Source of the DNA: CAYOHP01 sp964403795 [NCBI: uncultured bacterium]
Lineage (GTDB): Bacteria > Muiribacteriota > UBA6191 > CAZXTJ01
NCBI GenBank assembly: GCA_964403795.1
Contig: CAYOHP010000111.1
Coordinates: 3,726 to 20,532 of the forward strand
Direction of reading: 5' to 3'
Length of the DNA stretch: 16,807 bases
The translations under genes and the position numbers were made by a program. The notes beneath the pieces were generated by a model. The model saw only the letters and a list, made by a program, of their open reading frames with translations. It was not told where the DNA came from and searched no databases. Below are positions 1-7,156 of the stretch, in pieces (position 1 is the stretch's first letter; the number at the start of each line of letters is the position of its first letter).

Positions 1-817
1 AGTAGTCATGCAGGTCGACGGCGCCTGCGGCAGGCGTCAGCAGGGCCGCGGCGGGCCTGCGGCCCGCCACCCCGCGGGGAACCCGCGGCGCCACCCCCGA
101 GAGGATGCGGTCCACCAGCTCCCGGATCGTCCCCCTCCCCCAGACCGGTTCCCCCACGAGCCCCTCGTAGACGAGCGCGGCCAGCGAGAACTGGTCCGAG
201 GCCGGACCCGGCTCCTGGCCCTTCAGCACCTCGGGCGCCATGTACGCAGGAGTCCCCAGGATCGCACCCTCCCGGGTCAGCACTCGGCTGGCGGCTTCCA
301 GCCGGGCGATCCCGAAGTCGACCAGCACCGCCTCCCCGGACTTCCGCACCAGCACGTTGGCCGGCTTCACGTCCCGATGGACGATGCCCTTCTCATGGGC
401 TGCGGCCAGCGCCGAAGCCAGCTCGCCGGCCCAGCGGAAGAGGTCGTCCTCCCGGGCTCCCCCGGCACGCTCCATGATCCGGTCGAGGGCCTCGCCGTCG
501 ATCCATTCGTAGGCGATCCAGGGCTCTCCCTCCCCCGAGAAGCCACAGTCGTGGACCCGCACCACATGCGGGTGCTCGAGCCGGGAGGTGACCTCGGCTT
601 CGCGCCGGAAGCGATCCCGGATCGAGGCGTCGTCGATGGCGGCATCCAGGAACTTCAGCGCCACCTGCCGGTCCAGTCCGGCCTCCCGCGCCAGCACCAC
701 CCGGCCGAAGGCCCCCCGTCCCAGCTCCCGCACCGCCTGGAACCGGTCCGCCAGCTCGGGGGGAATCGCCGCTCCCCGGTCTCCCGCTCCGCCTGCCGCC
801 ACGGCCATACCGTACAC
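1..817 (-). CDS. Hanks-type Ser/Thr protein kinase, 5' part (3' end beyond window)
   Basis: Signal-transduction kinase that phosphorylates Ser/Thr residues of unknown targets. Reading the minus strand from GTG at 817 gives the kinase motifs in order: glycine loop GRGAFGRVV (residues 33-41), VALK with catalytic Lys55, helix-C Glu near 73, catalytic loop HRDVKPANV (147-155), DFG (167-169), APE (194-196) and subdomain IX SDQFSLA. The GTG is chosen because AAGGA lies 6 nt upstream; an ATG three codons later (808) is the alternative. The part after about residue 243 is unusual: Arg/Ala/Pro-rich sequence encoded by three strong hairpins replaces the expected final kinase helices. The gene leaves the window at its 3' end, so any C-terminal sensor or membrane domain is unseen. 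It is divergent from the radical SAM cluster. Family identity is certain; role and substrate are unknown. Confidence 0.93.
   Translation of the reverse strand, partial: MYGMAVAAGGAGDRGAAIPPELADRFQAVRELGRGAFGRVVLAREAGLDRQVALKFLDAAIDDASIRDRFRREAEVTSRLEHPHVVRVHDCGFSGEGEPWIAYEWIDGEALDRIMERAGGAREDDLFRWAGELASALAAAHEKGIVHRDVKPANVLVRKSGEAVLVDFGIARLEAASRVLTREGAILGTPAYMAPEVLKGQEPGPASDQFSLAALVYEGLVGEPVWGRGTIRELVDRILSGVAPRVPRGVAGRRPAAALLTPAAGAVDLHDY
20..88. repeat. three consecutive short-loop hairpins inside the kinase gene
   Basis: Three perfect inverted repeats lie within about 67 bp. They are CGCCTGC/GCAGGCG with a 1-nt loop (22-36), GGCGGGCC/GGCCCGCC with a 3-nt loop (50-68) and CCGCGGG/CCCGCGG with a 3-nt loop (72-88). 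They stay in the kinase reading frame and encode Pro/Arg/Ala/Gly-rich residues. They could be a REP-like palindromic element inserted in frame, or a chance effect of extreme GC content. No second copy is visible in the window. Confidence 0.5.
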
Positions 818-826
818 CCCGAGTCC

Positions 827-856
827 TTGATGCCCGAGCCGCTCCAGGACTACATT
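827..856 (+). promoter_or_regulatory. candidate promoter for the radical SAM cluster
   Basis: TTGATG (827-832), an 18-bp spacer and TACATT (851-856) resemble a sigma-70 promoter in the only gap between the divergent kinase and radical SAM genes. Transcription would begin near 863, leaving roughly 49 nt before the ATG at 912. The -35 overlaps the ribosome-binding site of the divergent kinase gene. This is read by eye and untested. Confidence 0.4.
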
Positions 857-911
857 GGGGCCAGTCCTCCGGGCCATGCGCCGGTCCGGGGGGCGAGGGG
901 AGCCCGGCCCC

Positions 912-2432
912 ATGGACCCGACCTTCACGGTGTTCGGCGACGCCCTGGCGAGGGCGCTGGGTCCCGCATTCCCCGGCCCGCTCGGGTGGGTGTCCCTGTT
1001 CGCGACCTTGGCGGTGCTGATCGCCCTCCTGGCTGCGACCCGCCGGGAGGCCCGCCGTCGGGAGTTCCTGCGCCGCTACCACCCCGGCCGCCTCGATCCC
1101 CGCCGACGCGCCAGGAAGGTCCTGCTCATCGCCTCGACCATCACCCGCAAGGAGACCGGCGAGGCGGTCAAGCAGCCCATGCTGCACGTCCCCGGCCTGG
1201 CCCTCCCGCTGCTCGCGGCCCTGACCCCCGACGACTGGGACGTGGAGCTCTGCTACGAGACCATCGACCGGGTCGACTACGACACCGATGCCGACCTGGT
1301 GGCGGTCACCGCCATGGGCTACGCCCTCTGGCACGCCTTCGAGGTGATGGACGAGTTCCGCCGCCGCGGCAAGACCGTGATCGTGGGCGGCCCCATGGCC
1401 TCGCTGGTCCCCGAGGAGGCGGCCCGCCATGCCGACGCGGTCTGCATCGGGGAGGCCGAGACGGTCTGGGAGCGCATCCTCCGCGACTTCGAGGCGGGCC
1501 GACTCGAGCCCATCTACCGCTCCGACATGGGCCGCCCCCTGGACGGGCTGCCGGTCCCCCGCTACGACCTGGTGGCGGCCAAGAGGGTCGGCGACATCAT
1601 CCCGGTGCAGGTCGGCCGCGGCTGCCCCCACAGCTGCGACTACTGCTCGATCTACGCCCTCTACGACCGGGTCTACAAGCGCCGCACCCTCGACGAGGTG
1701 GTCCGCGACATCGAGGCCGCCAAGCTGCTCGGCTTCCGCGACATGCTGCTGGTCGACGACAACATCGGGGCCGACTTCAAGACCGCCAAGGCGCTGTTCG
1801 AGGCCCTGAAGCCGCTCCGCATCACCTGGGTCGGCCAGTGTGCGCTCACCATCCTGCGCCGCCCCGACCTCCTGGCCCTGGCCCGCGAGTCGGGGTGCAC
1901 CACCCTCTCCTTCGGGCTCGAGACCGTGAACACCGCCAGCCTCCAGGCCCACGACAAGACCTTCGTGGCCGCCGAGGACTACGACGGGATGCTCGCCAAC
2001 CTGGCGGCCGCCGGGATCAACGTCTCCACCGAGATGATCCTCGGCATGGACGGCGACACCCGCGAGACCTTCGACGCCACCGTGGCCTTCATCCTCCGCA
2101 ACCGGGTCACCCTGCCCCGTTTCTACGTGCTGACCCCGATCCCCGGGACCCCGATGTTCGAGAAGTGGAAGGCGGAGGGGCGCATCGCCACCTACGACTA
2201 CCGCGAGTACAACGGCGCCACCGTGGTGTTCCGGCCCACCGGCATGACTCCCGAGGAACTCCAGGAAGGCTTCTGGCAGGTCTACCGGGAGGTCTTCTCG
2301 ATCCGGAACATCCTGCGCCGCTGCTTCACGGACCGGATCCGCACCAGCTGGCGCTTCGTGCTCCTCCTCCTGTTCGTCAACTTCCAGTACCGGTCCCAAG
2401 TGGTGCGGCGGCTGTGCCCGGGGCTCGTGTGA
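912..2432 (+). CDS. membrane-anchored B12-type radical SAM protein (506 aa)
   Basis: Predicted cobalamin-type radical SAM enzyme, probably acting on a lipid or other membrane substrate. The chosen ATG follows GAGGGGAG by 9 nt; TTG 855 and ATG 876 are in-frame alternatives. One hydrophobic segment (residues 24-43) would anchor the N-terminus and is followed by a basic linker. A Rossmann-like B12-binding region runs from about 69 to 190 with VIVGGPMASL and IGEAE, but lacks the DxHxxG cobalamin-His motif. The radical SAM cluster CPHSCDYC has Cys238, Cys242 and Cys245. The C-terminus ends in a hydrophobic stretch and VRRLCPGLV. From residue 69 onward it matches the radical SAM half of the 4907-7156 fusion along its length, so the two are paralogues. 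The C-terminal region resembles the DUF4070-type tail known from some hopanoid-methylase-like radical SAM proteins (from memory). The reaction is not determinable. Confidence 0.9.
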   Translation: MDPTFTVFGDALARALGPAFPGPLGWVSLFATLAVLIALLAATRREARRREFLRRYHPGRLDPRRRARKVLLIASTITRKETGEAVKQPMLHVPGLALPLLAALTPDDWDVELCYETIDRVDYDTDADLVAVTAMGYALWHAFEVMDEFRRRGKTVIVGGPMASLVPEEAARHADAVCIGEAETVWERILRDFEAGRLEPIYRSDMGRPLDGLPVPRYDLVAAKRVGDIIPVQVGRGCPHSCDYCSIYALYDRVYKRRTLDEVVRDIEAAKLLGFRDMLLVDDNIGADFKTAKALFEALKPLRITWVGQCALTILRRPDLLALARESGCTTLSFGLETVNTASLQAHDKTFVAAEDYDGMLANLAAAGINVSTEMILGMDGDTRETFDATVAFILRNRVTLPRFYVLTPIPGTPMFEKWKAEGRIATYDYREYNGATVVFRPTGMTPEELQEGFWQVYREVFSIRNILRRCFTDRIRTSWRFVLLLLFVNFQYRSQVVRRLCPGLV

Positions 2433-2481
2433 TCCCCATGCCCGGTCTCCCTGCCCCGGCTCCCGAGCGAAAGGTCGTCCG

Positions 2482-4152
2482 ATGAAGGTCCTGCTGGCCC
2501 GGCCCCGGGTTCCCGAGAACTCGATCGGCCTCCACAACTTCATGGTCTGCGACCCGGTGGAGCTCACCACGGTGGCGGCCGGCATCCCACCCGAACATGA
2601 GGTCATGGTCTTCGACGGGATCCTCGACCGGCCCTCCCGGCTCGACGAGATCCTCAAGGACTGGCGCCCCGATGTGGTCGGCTTCACCACCTACATCAAC
2701 GGTGTCGACGTGATCTCGGGCTACGCCGACAAGGTGAAGGCCGCCAACCCCGACGCCCTCACGGTGGTCGGGGGCGTGCACGCCAGCCGCAACCACGACG
2801 ACTTCGCCCGCCACCGCTCGCTCGACGTGGCGATCCGGGGCGAGGGTGTCTTCACCTTCGCGAAGATGCTCGAGGCCTACGCCGACAGCGGCCTCGACGG
2901 GGTGAAGTCGGTCCAGGGCTGCCACGTCCGGGAGGGCGACGGGTTCACCGACACCACCACCCCGCCCTACCCCCACCCCGACCAGGTGCCGTTCGCCCGG
3001 CGGGAGCTGGTGAAGCACCACTGGGGCAGCTACTACTACCTCTATCACAACCCCTGTCACCTGATGAAGACGGCCTGGGGCTGCCCCTACACCTGCTCGT
3101 TCTGCTACTGCTGGCAGGCCACCGAGGGCCACTACTCGTTCCGCTCGCCGGAGGCCTTCGTCGACGAGGTCGAGCGCATGTGGTCGAGCGGCGTCTACAT
3201 CGTCGACGACGACTTCTTCCTCCATCCCACCCGGATGATGAAGATCCACGACCTGCTGGCGAAGAAGAACATCAAGAAGACCTACTTCTGCTACGGGCGG
3301 GCCGACTTCATCGTGAAGCACCCCGACATCATCAAGGAGTGGTCGAAGATCGGCCTCGAGGCGGTGGTGATCGGGGTCGAGAGCTTCGACGACGGCGAGC
3401 TCGACTACTTCAACAAGGGCAACTCGGCCGACATCTACGCCCGCTGCTTCGAGATCCTGCGCGAAGCCAACATCGACCCCTACGCCTCGTTCATCCTCAA
3501 TCCGACCTGGACCCTCGACCATTTCCGGAAGATGCAGCAGTTCATCTACCGCCACAAGCTCTACTACGTGATCCTCCAGCCGCTCATGCCGCTCCCCGGG
3601 ACCACCATCTGGGACGAGTGGAAGGACCACGTGATCATCGACCGGGACCACCACGAACTCTGGGACATCTCCCACCTGGCGCTCCCGTCCCGGCTGCCGA
3701 TGAACACCTACTTCCGGGAGATGGTGAAGCTCTACGCCCGCACCTGCCTCGACCTGCGCCGGCTCCCGGACGTGAAGCTCCGCACCCTGAAGTCGGTCTT
3801 CTCCCGCCGGGTCCCGGAGGTACTGTTCGGCGGCATGAAGATCCTCTGGCAGCTCTGGAACGCCGAGAAGCGCTACCGCCCCGAGGAGCTGGCCCGCTAC
3901 GAGCGGGGCCGGGCCCGGATCGCGGCCGGGGGTGCGGCCATGCCGGTGGGGGATGCCGCCGAGACCGACTACCGCCTGATCCAGGCCCGGATCCAAGGGG
4001 CCGAGAGCGGAGGCGGCGTGGCGCCCAGCCTCTCCGAGGTGGCGGCCCGTCTCTCCGGGACCTCCGGGTCCGCCGACCCGGGAACGTCCCTGGGCGGGGC
4101 CGGGACCACGGTGCACGCCCCGGCCTGCCCGGCGGGCGGCGTCGAGGTCTGA
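2482..4152 (+). CDS. B12-binding-type radical SAM protein, second subfamily (556 aa)
   Basis: Predicted radical SAM enzyme with an N-terminal B12-binding-like domain. ATG 2482 is supported by AAAGG 7 nt upstream. The N-terminal alpha/beta domain (about 1-150) contains VVGGVHASRN and AIRGEGVFTF, typical of the fold but again without DxHxxG. The cluster motif WGCPYTCSFCYCW has Cys201, Cys205 and Cys208, plus a further Cys210. LPLPGTTIWDEW near 370-385 is the usual late radical SAM motif. The last 80 or so residues are low-complexity Gly/Ala/Ser-rich and probably disordered. It is clearly less related to the other two radical SAM proteins here than they are to each other. It has no obvious membrane segment. 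It lies 49 nt after the first radical SAM gene and 2 nt before the ferritin-like gene. Substrate unknown; a C-methylase or other C-H functionalisation role is inference. Confidence 0.9.
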   Translation: MKVLLARPRVPENSIGLHNFMVCDPVELTTVAAGIPPEHEVMVFDGILDRPSRLDEILKDWRPDVVGFTTYINGVDVISGYADKVKAANPDALTVVGGVHASRNHDDFARHRSLDVAIRGEGVFTFAKMLEAYADSGLDGVKSVQGCHVREGDGFTDTTTPPYPHPDQVPFARRELVKHHWGSYYYLYHNPCHLMKTAWGCPYTCSFCYCWQATEGHYSFRSPEAFVDEVERMWSSGVYIVDDDFFLHPTRMMKIHDLLAKKNIKKTYFCYGRADFIVKHPDIIKEWSKIGLEAVVIGVESFDDGELDYFNKGNSADIYARCFEILREANIDPYASFILNPTWTLDHFRKMQQFIYRHKLYYVILQPLMPLPGTTIWDEWKDHVIIDRDHHELWDISHLALPSRLPMNTYFREMVKLYARTCLDLRRLPDVKLRTLKSVFSRRVPEVLFGGMKILWQLWNAEKRYRPEELARYERGRARIAAGGAAMPVGDAAETDYRLIQARIQGAESGGGVAPSLSEVAARLSGTSGSADPGTSLGGAGTTVHAPACPAGGVEV

Positions 4153-4154
4153 CC

Positions 4155-4907
4155 ATGGGGCGGGGACCCGGGCGGGAGACAGCCGAGGTGGCCGAGGGGA
4201 GCGAGGATCCCGGGGTGCGGGAGGCCTTCGCCGAACTCTTCTCGACCATGTTCTACATGGAGCGCCTCGGGCTGCGCCTGGCCACCGCCTACGAGGCGAG
4301 CGCCGAGGACCCCTCCGAGCTGGAGTTCGCCCGCCTCCAGAAGCAGCAGGAAGGTCGCCACGTGGCCCTCTGCCGGGGCCTCGCCACCCGCTACGGACAG
4401 CTCCGGCCCCAGTCCACCTGGACCCGGATGATGGACAGCACCCTGCTCGGCTGCCCGATCCGCGCCATCCAGCTGGTCGGTTTGCTGGGCGGGGACATCA
4501 TGGGCGACTTCCTGCTCCAGCGGCTCAAGACCACTTCCCTGCCTTCTCCCACCATCGAGCGACTCGACGAGGTGCTCGAGGACGAGCAGGCCCACATCGC
4601 CCACTTCCTCCTCCACCTCCCCGAGGCCCTCGACGGGCTGGGCTGGCGGGACCGCCTGCGTTGCCTGCGGGTGCAACTGGTGCTCCTGTTCGCCGATGTG
4701 ATGGAGACCCGGCGACTCCGGCCGTTCCTCGAACGGCTCGGCTTCGATCCCGGGGTGGAGAGCGTGCTGGGGTACCTCTACTACCGCGAGAAGATGGAAC
4801 CCCTGATCGGCAGACCCGGGATCCTGATGGTGCCCCGCTGGCTCATGAAGCTGGTCTCGGGCTCGCGCTACGCCCGGGCCGAGGCGAGCCTCCGAGAGCT
4901 GGCCTGA
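4155..4907 (+). CDS. ferritin-like putative diiron protein (250 aa)
   Basis: Mostly alpha-helical protein that I do not match to a named family. It carries a convincing ferritin-like four-helix metal pattern. Glu36 in helix 1 is followed 30 residues later by E66-x2-H69, and Asp114 in helix 3 is followed 30 residues later by E144-x2-H147. This twofold arrangement, with Asp replacing Glu in helix 3, is that of diiron oxidases, oxygenases and desaturases of the ferritin-like superfamily. ATG 4155 follows GAGG by 8 nt, the GAGG lying inside the end of the preceding gene. Its TGA overlaps the ATG of the desaturase fusion as TGATG, so the two are probably translationally coupled. It may oxidise, hydroxylate or desaturate the same substrate, or handle iron or oxygen for its partners; both are inference. 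Hydrophobic helices near 100-120 and 165-175 could associate with the membrane. Confidence 0.72.
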   Translation: MGRGPGRETAEVAEGSEDPGVREAFAELFSTMFYMERLGLRLATAYEASAEDPSELEFARLQKQQEGRHVALCRGLATRYGQLRPQSTWTRMMDSTLLGCPIRAIQLVGLLGGDIMGDFLLQRLKTTSLPSPTIERLDEVLEDEQAHIAHFLLHLPEALDGLGWRDRLRCLRVQLVLLFADVMETRRLRPFLERLGFDPGVESVLGYLYYREKMEPLIGRPGILMVPRWLMKLVSGSRYARAEASLRELA

Positions 4908-7156
4908 TGCCTCGGGTCCGCCTCCACTATGCCTTCCTGTGGGTCGCCCACGCGATCGCGGCCTGGACCCTGCTCACCCGCTTCTCGTGGTCCGGCCTCT
5001 CGCTGGCCTTCTCCCTCCAGGTCCTGTTCGGATGCCTGGGGATCACCCTCTGCTACCACCGGCTGCTCACCCACCGCTCGTTCTCGGTGCCGACCTGGCT
5101 GGAGCGCGGCCTGGCGTGCCTGGGCGTGCTCGCCCTGCAAGGGGATCCCATCGAGTGGGTGGCGGTCCACCGCCAGCACCACCGCTTCGCCGACCGGGAC
5201 GGCGATCCCCATGACGCGAGCCGCGGCTTCTTCTGGTCGCACATGGGCTGGATCGACCGGAACTACTTCCCCTTCGTCACCGACGGCCACCTGGCGAGCT
5301 ACGCGGGCGACCTCTACCGCCAGCCCTTCTACCGGCGCCTCCGCTCCCTCCAGCTGCCGATGGTGGGCGGGTTCGTCGCCGGGCTCTGGTCGGGAGGCGG
5401 GCTCGACGGCGTGCTCTACGGACTCTTCGTCCGACTGGTGGTCGGCGACCACTGCACCTGGTTCGTGAACTCGGCGGGGCACGCCTTCGGCTGGCAGGCC
5501 TACCCACGTGACGACCTCTCGACCAATTGCTGGTGGGCGGGGCTCCTGTCCTTCGGCGAGGCCTTCCACAACAACCACCACGCCTTCCCCTCCAGTGCCC
5601 GCCACGGCCTCTCCTGGTGGCAGCTCGACGTCACCTGGTGGGTGATCCGGGGCCTCGAATTGATCGGCCTCGCCCGCGAGGTACGCCTGCCGTCCCCCGA
5701 CGAGCTGGCCGCGGCCCTGCCTCCTCCCGGCCTCGCCGCTGCCCTCGGCCTGGTCCGCCCCGAGGCCATGCTGGTCGAGCATCGCCGCAGGGTCTTCCTC
5801 TCGGAGCACCACCCGGCGGTCCTCTCGACCCGCAAGCGCCGCAAGGTCCTGATGGTCTCGGCTTCCACCTACGAGGCGGACGGCTCGGTCTTCCGCGGCA
5901 AGCGCCTGAACAGCCCGGCCCTCACCTTCCCCCTGCTCGCCGCCCTGACCCCGCCCCACTGGGAGGTCGAGCTCGTCTACGAGGCCTGCGAGAGCGTCCC
6001 CTTCGACACCGACGCCGACCTCGTGGCGATCGGGAACATGGGCCATAGCCTGTGGCGGGCGCTCGACCTGGCCGCCGAGTTCCGCCGGCGCGGCAAGCAC
6101 GTGGCCTTCGGCGGGAACATGAGTTCGCTCATCCCCGACTGGGTCCAGGACCACTGCGACACGCTGCTGGTCGGCGACGTGGAGGAGACCTGGGCCCGCT
6201 TCCTGGAGGACTTCGAGGCCGGGAAGCCGGCGACCCGCTATGCCGAGACCCGTCGCCATCCCATCGAGGACCTCCCGGTGCCGCGCTACGACCTGCTGGC
6301 CGGCCGCGCCACGATCGGTGCCCTCTGGCCGGTGCAGGTGGCCCGGGGCTGTCCCTACCGCTGCCAGTTCTGCACCATCGCGGCGCTCTCCCAGGGGAGC
6401 TACACGCCCCGCCCGGTCGAGCACGTGGTCCGGGACATCCGCGCCGCCATGCGCTTCGGCCAGCGGGCCTTCTTCTTCCTCGACGACAACATCGCCGGCG
6501 ACCGCGACTACGCCCGGCGCCTGTTCGAGGCGGTGGCCCCGCTGGGGATCCTGTGGGTGAGCCAGTCGACCTTCGACATCCTGAAGGACCCCGACCTCCT
6601 CCCGGCCGCGGTCGCCTCGGGCTGCGTCACCCTCTGCTTCGGGATGGAGAGCCTGGAGCAGGCTAGCCTGAACAGCGTGCGCAAGGGCTTCTACCGGGCC
6701 GATCGTTACGTCGACCAGATCCGCGCCATCCGGGAGTCCGGGCTCTACCAGAGCGCCGAGTTCATCATCGGGATGGACCATGACACGCCCGAGTCGCTGG
6801 ACCGGCTCGCCGAGTTCATCGTCGACCAGGGCATCCCCCTGGTCCGCCTCTACGTCTACGCCCCCATCCCGGGAACCAGGGTCTGGCAGGACTTCCAGGC
6901 CCAGGGCCGGCTGCTCGGCGACGGGTACCGCAGGATCGGCGGCGCCAACGTCGGGTTCGTGCCCGCCCACTTCCAGCCCGACGAGCTGCTGGCGGCCTAC
7001 TGGAAGCTCCAGGACCGGATCTACTCCTGGCCCGCGATCCTCCGTCGCGTCTTCCGCCGGCCGTTCGGATCCTGGCTCCGGGCCTTGCTGGTGCTGGCCG
7101 CCAACCTCGACTACCGGCGGATGGTGCGGCGCCGCATCGTCCCGGGCCTGACGTGA
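4907..7156 (+). CDS. fusion protein: membrane acyl-CoA-type desaturase + radical SAM enzyme (749 aa)
   Basis: One uninterrupted reading frame joins two enzymes. Residues 1 to about 285 are a membrane fatty-acid desaturase of the stearoyl-CoA Delta9 type. Its histidine boxes are HRLLTH (51-56), HRQHH (88-92) and HNNHH (221-225), with the accessory NSAGH (188-192) and DGDPHD (98-103), so the diiron ligand set looks complete. After a linker, residues 309-749 form a B12-type radical SAM protein: a Rossmann region with AFGGNMSSL, the cluster CPYRCQFC (Cys482, 486, 489), IPGTRVW, and a hydrophobic C-terminus ending IVPGLT. The radical SAM half is a paralogue of the 912-2432 product; even the linker matches (HPxxL then RKVL). 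ATG 4907 overlaps the previous stop, which fixes the start; longer frames upstream run inside the ferritin-like gene. It may desaturate an acyl chain and then modify it by radical chemistry (inference). I know of no characterised enzyme with this architecture. Confidence 0.93.
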   Translation: MPRVRLHYAFLWVAHAIAAWTLLTRFSWSGLSLAFSLQVLFGCLGITLCYHRLLTHRSFSVPTWLERGLACLGVLALQGDPIEWVAVHRQHHRFADRDGDPHDASRGFFWSHMGWIDRNYFPFVTDGHLASYAGDLYRQPFYRRLRSLQLPMVGGFVAGLWSGGGLDGVLYGLFVRLVVGDHCTWFVNSAGHAFGWQAYPRDDLSTNCWWAGLLSFGEAFHNNHHAFPSSARHGLSWWQLDVTWWVIRGLELIGLAREVRLPSPDELAAALPPPGLAAALGLVRPEAMLVEHRRRVFLSEHHPAVLSTRKRRKVLMVSASTYEADGSVFRGKRLNSPALTFPLLAALTPPHWEVELVYEACESVPFDTDADLVAIGNMGHSLWRALDLAAEFRRRGKHVAFGGNMSSLIPDWVQDHCDTLLVGDVEETWARFLEDFEAGKPATRYAETRRHPIEDLPVPRYDLLAGRATIGALWPVQVARGCPYRCQFCTIAALSQGSYTPRPVEHVVRDIRAAMRFGQRAFFFLDDNIAGDRDYARRLFEAVAPLGILWVSQSTFDILKDPDLLPAAVASGCVTLCFGMESLEQASLNSVRKGFYRADRYVDQIRAIRESGLYQSAEFIIGMDHDTPESLDRLAEFIVDQGIPLVRLYVYAPIPGTRVWQDFQAQGRLLGDGYRRIGGANVGFVPAHFQPDELLAAYWKLQDRIYSWPAILRRVFRRPFGSWLRALLVLAANLDYRRMVRRRIVPGLT

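Noticed and set aside
8-2485. Very long open frame on the plus strand over the kinase and first radical SAM gene
   Set aside because: Its translation is Arg/Pro/Gly/His-rich without any motif and overlaps two genes with clear catalytic motifs; it is a by-product of very high GC content.
393-2690. Long minus-strand open frame opposite the first radical SAM gene
   Set aside because: Composition is that of an antisense shadow (Val/Gly/Asp/Glu/His-rich, no motif); the kinase is encoded in a different minus-strand frame.
2377-4116. Long minus-strand open frame opposite the second radical SAM gene
   Set aside because: Repetitive antisense composition and full overlap with a protein with a clear CPYTCSFC motif.
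912-4152. Naming the radical SAM genes as hopanoid methylases (hpnP or hpnR)
   Set aside because: Only general family resemblance is visible, and there is no squalene-hopene cyclase or other hopanoid gene in the window.
4661-4906. In-frame N-terminal extension of the desaturase fusion
   Set aside because: It lies wholly inside the ferritin-like gene in another frame and has no family features; the ATG at 4907 overlapping the stop is the natural start.
4907-5760. Reading the cluster as ladderane biosynthesis
   Set aside because: The known ladderane gene candidates (several FabF-like synthases and CrtI-like desaturases) are absent; only the combination of desaturase and radical SAM is shared.
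4868-6970. 700-codon minus-strand open frame opposite the desaturase fusion
   Set aside because: Antisense shadow; the plus strand holds intact desaturase His boxes and a radical SAM cluster.
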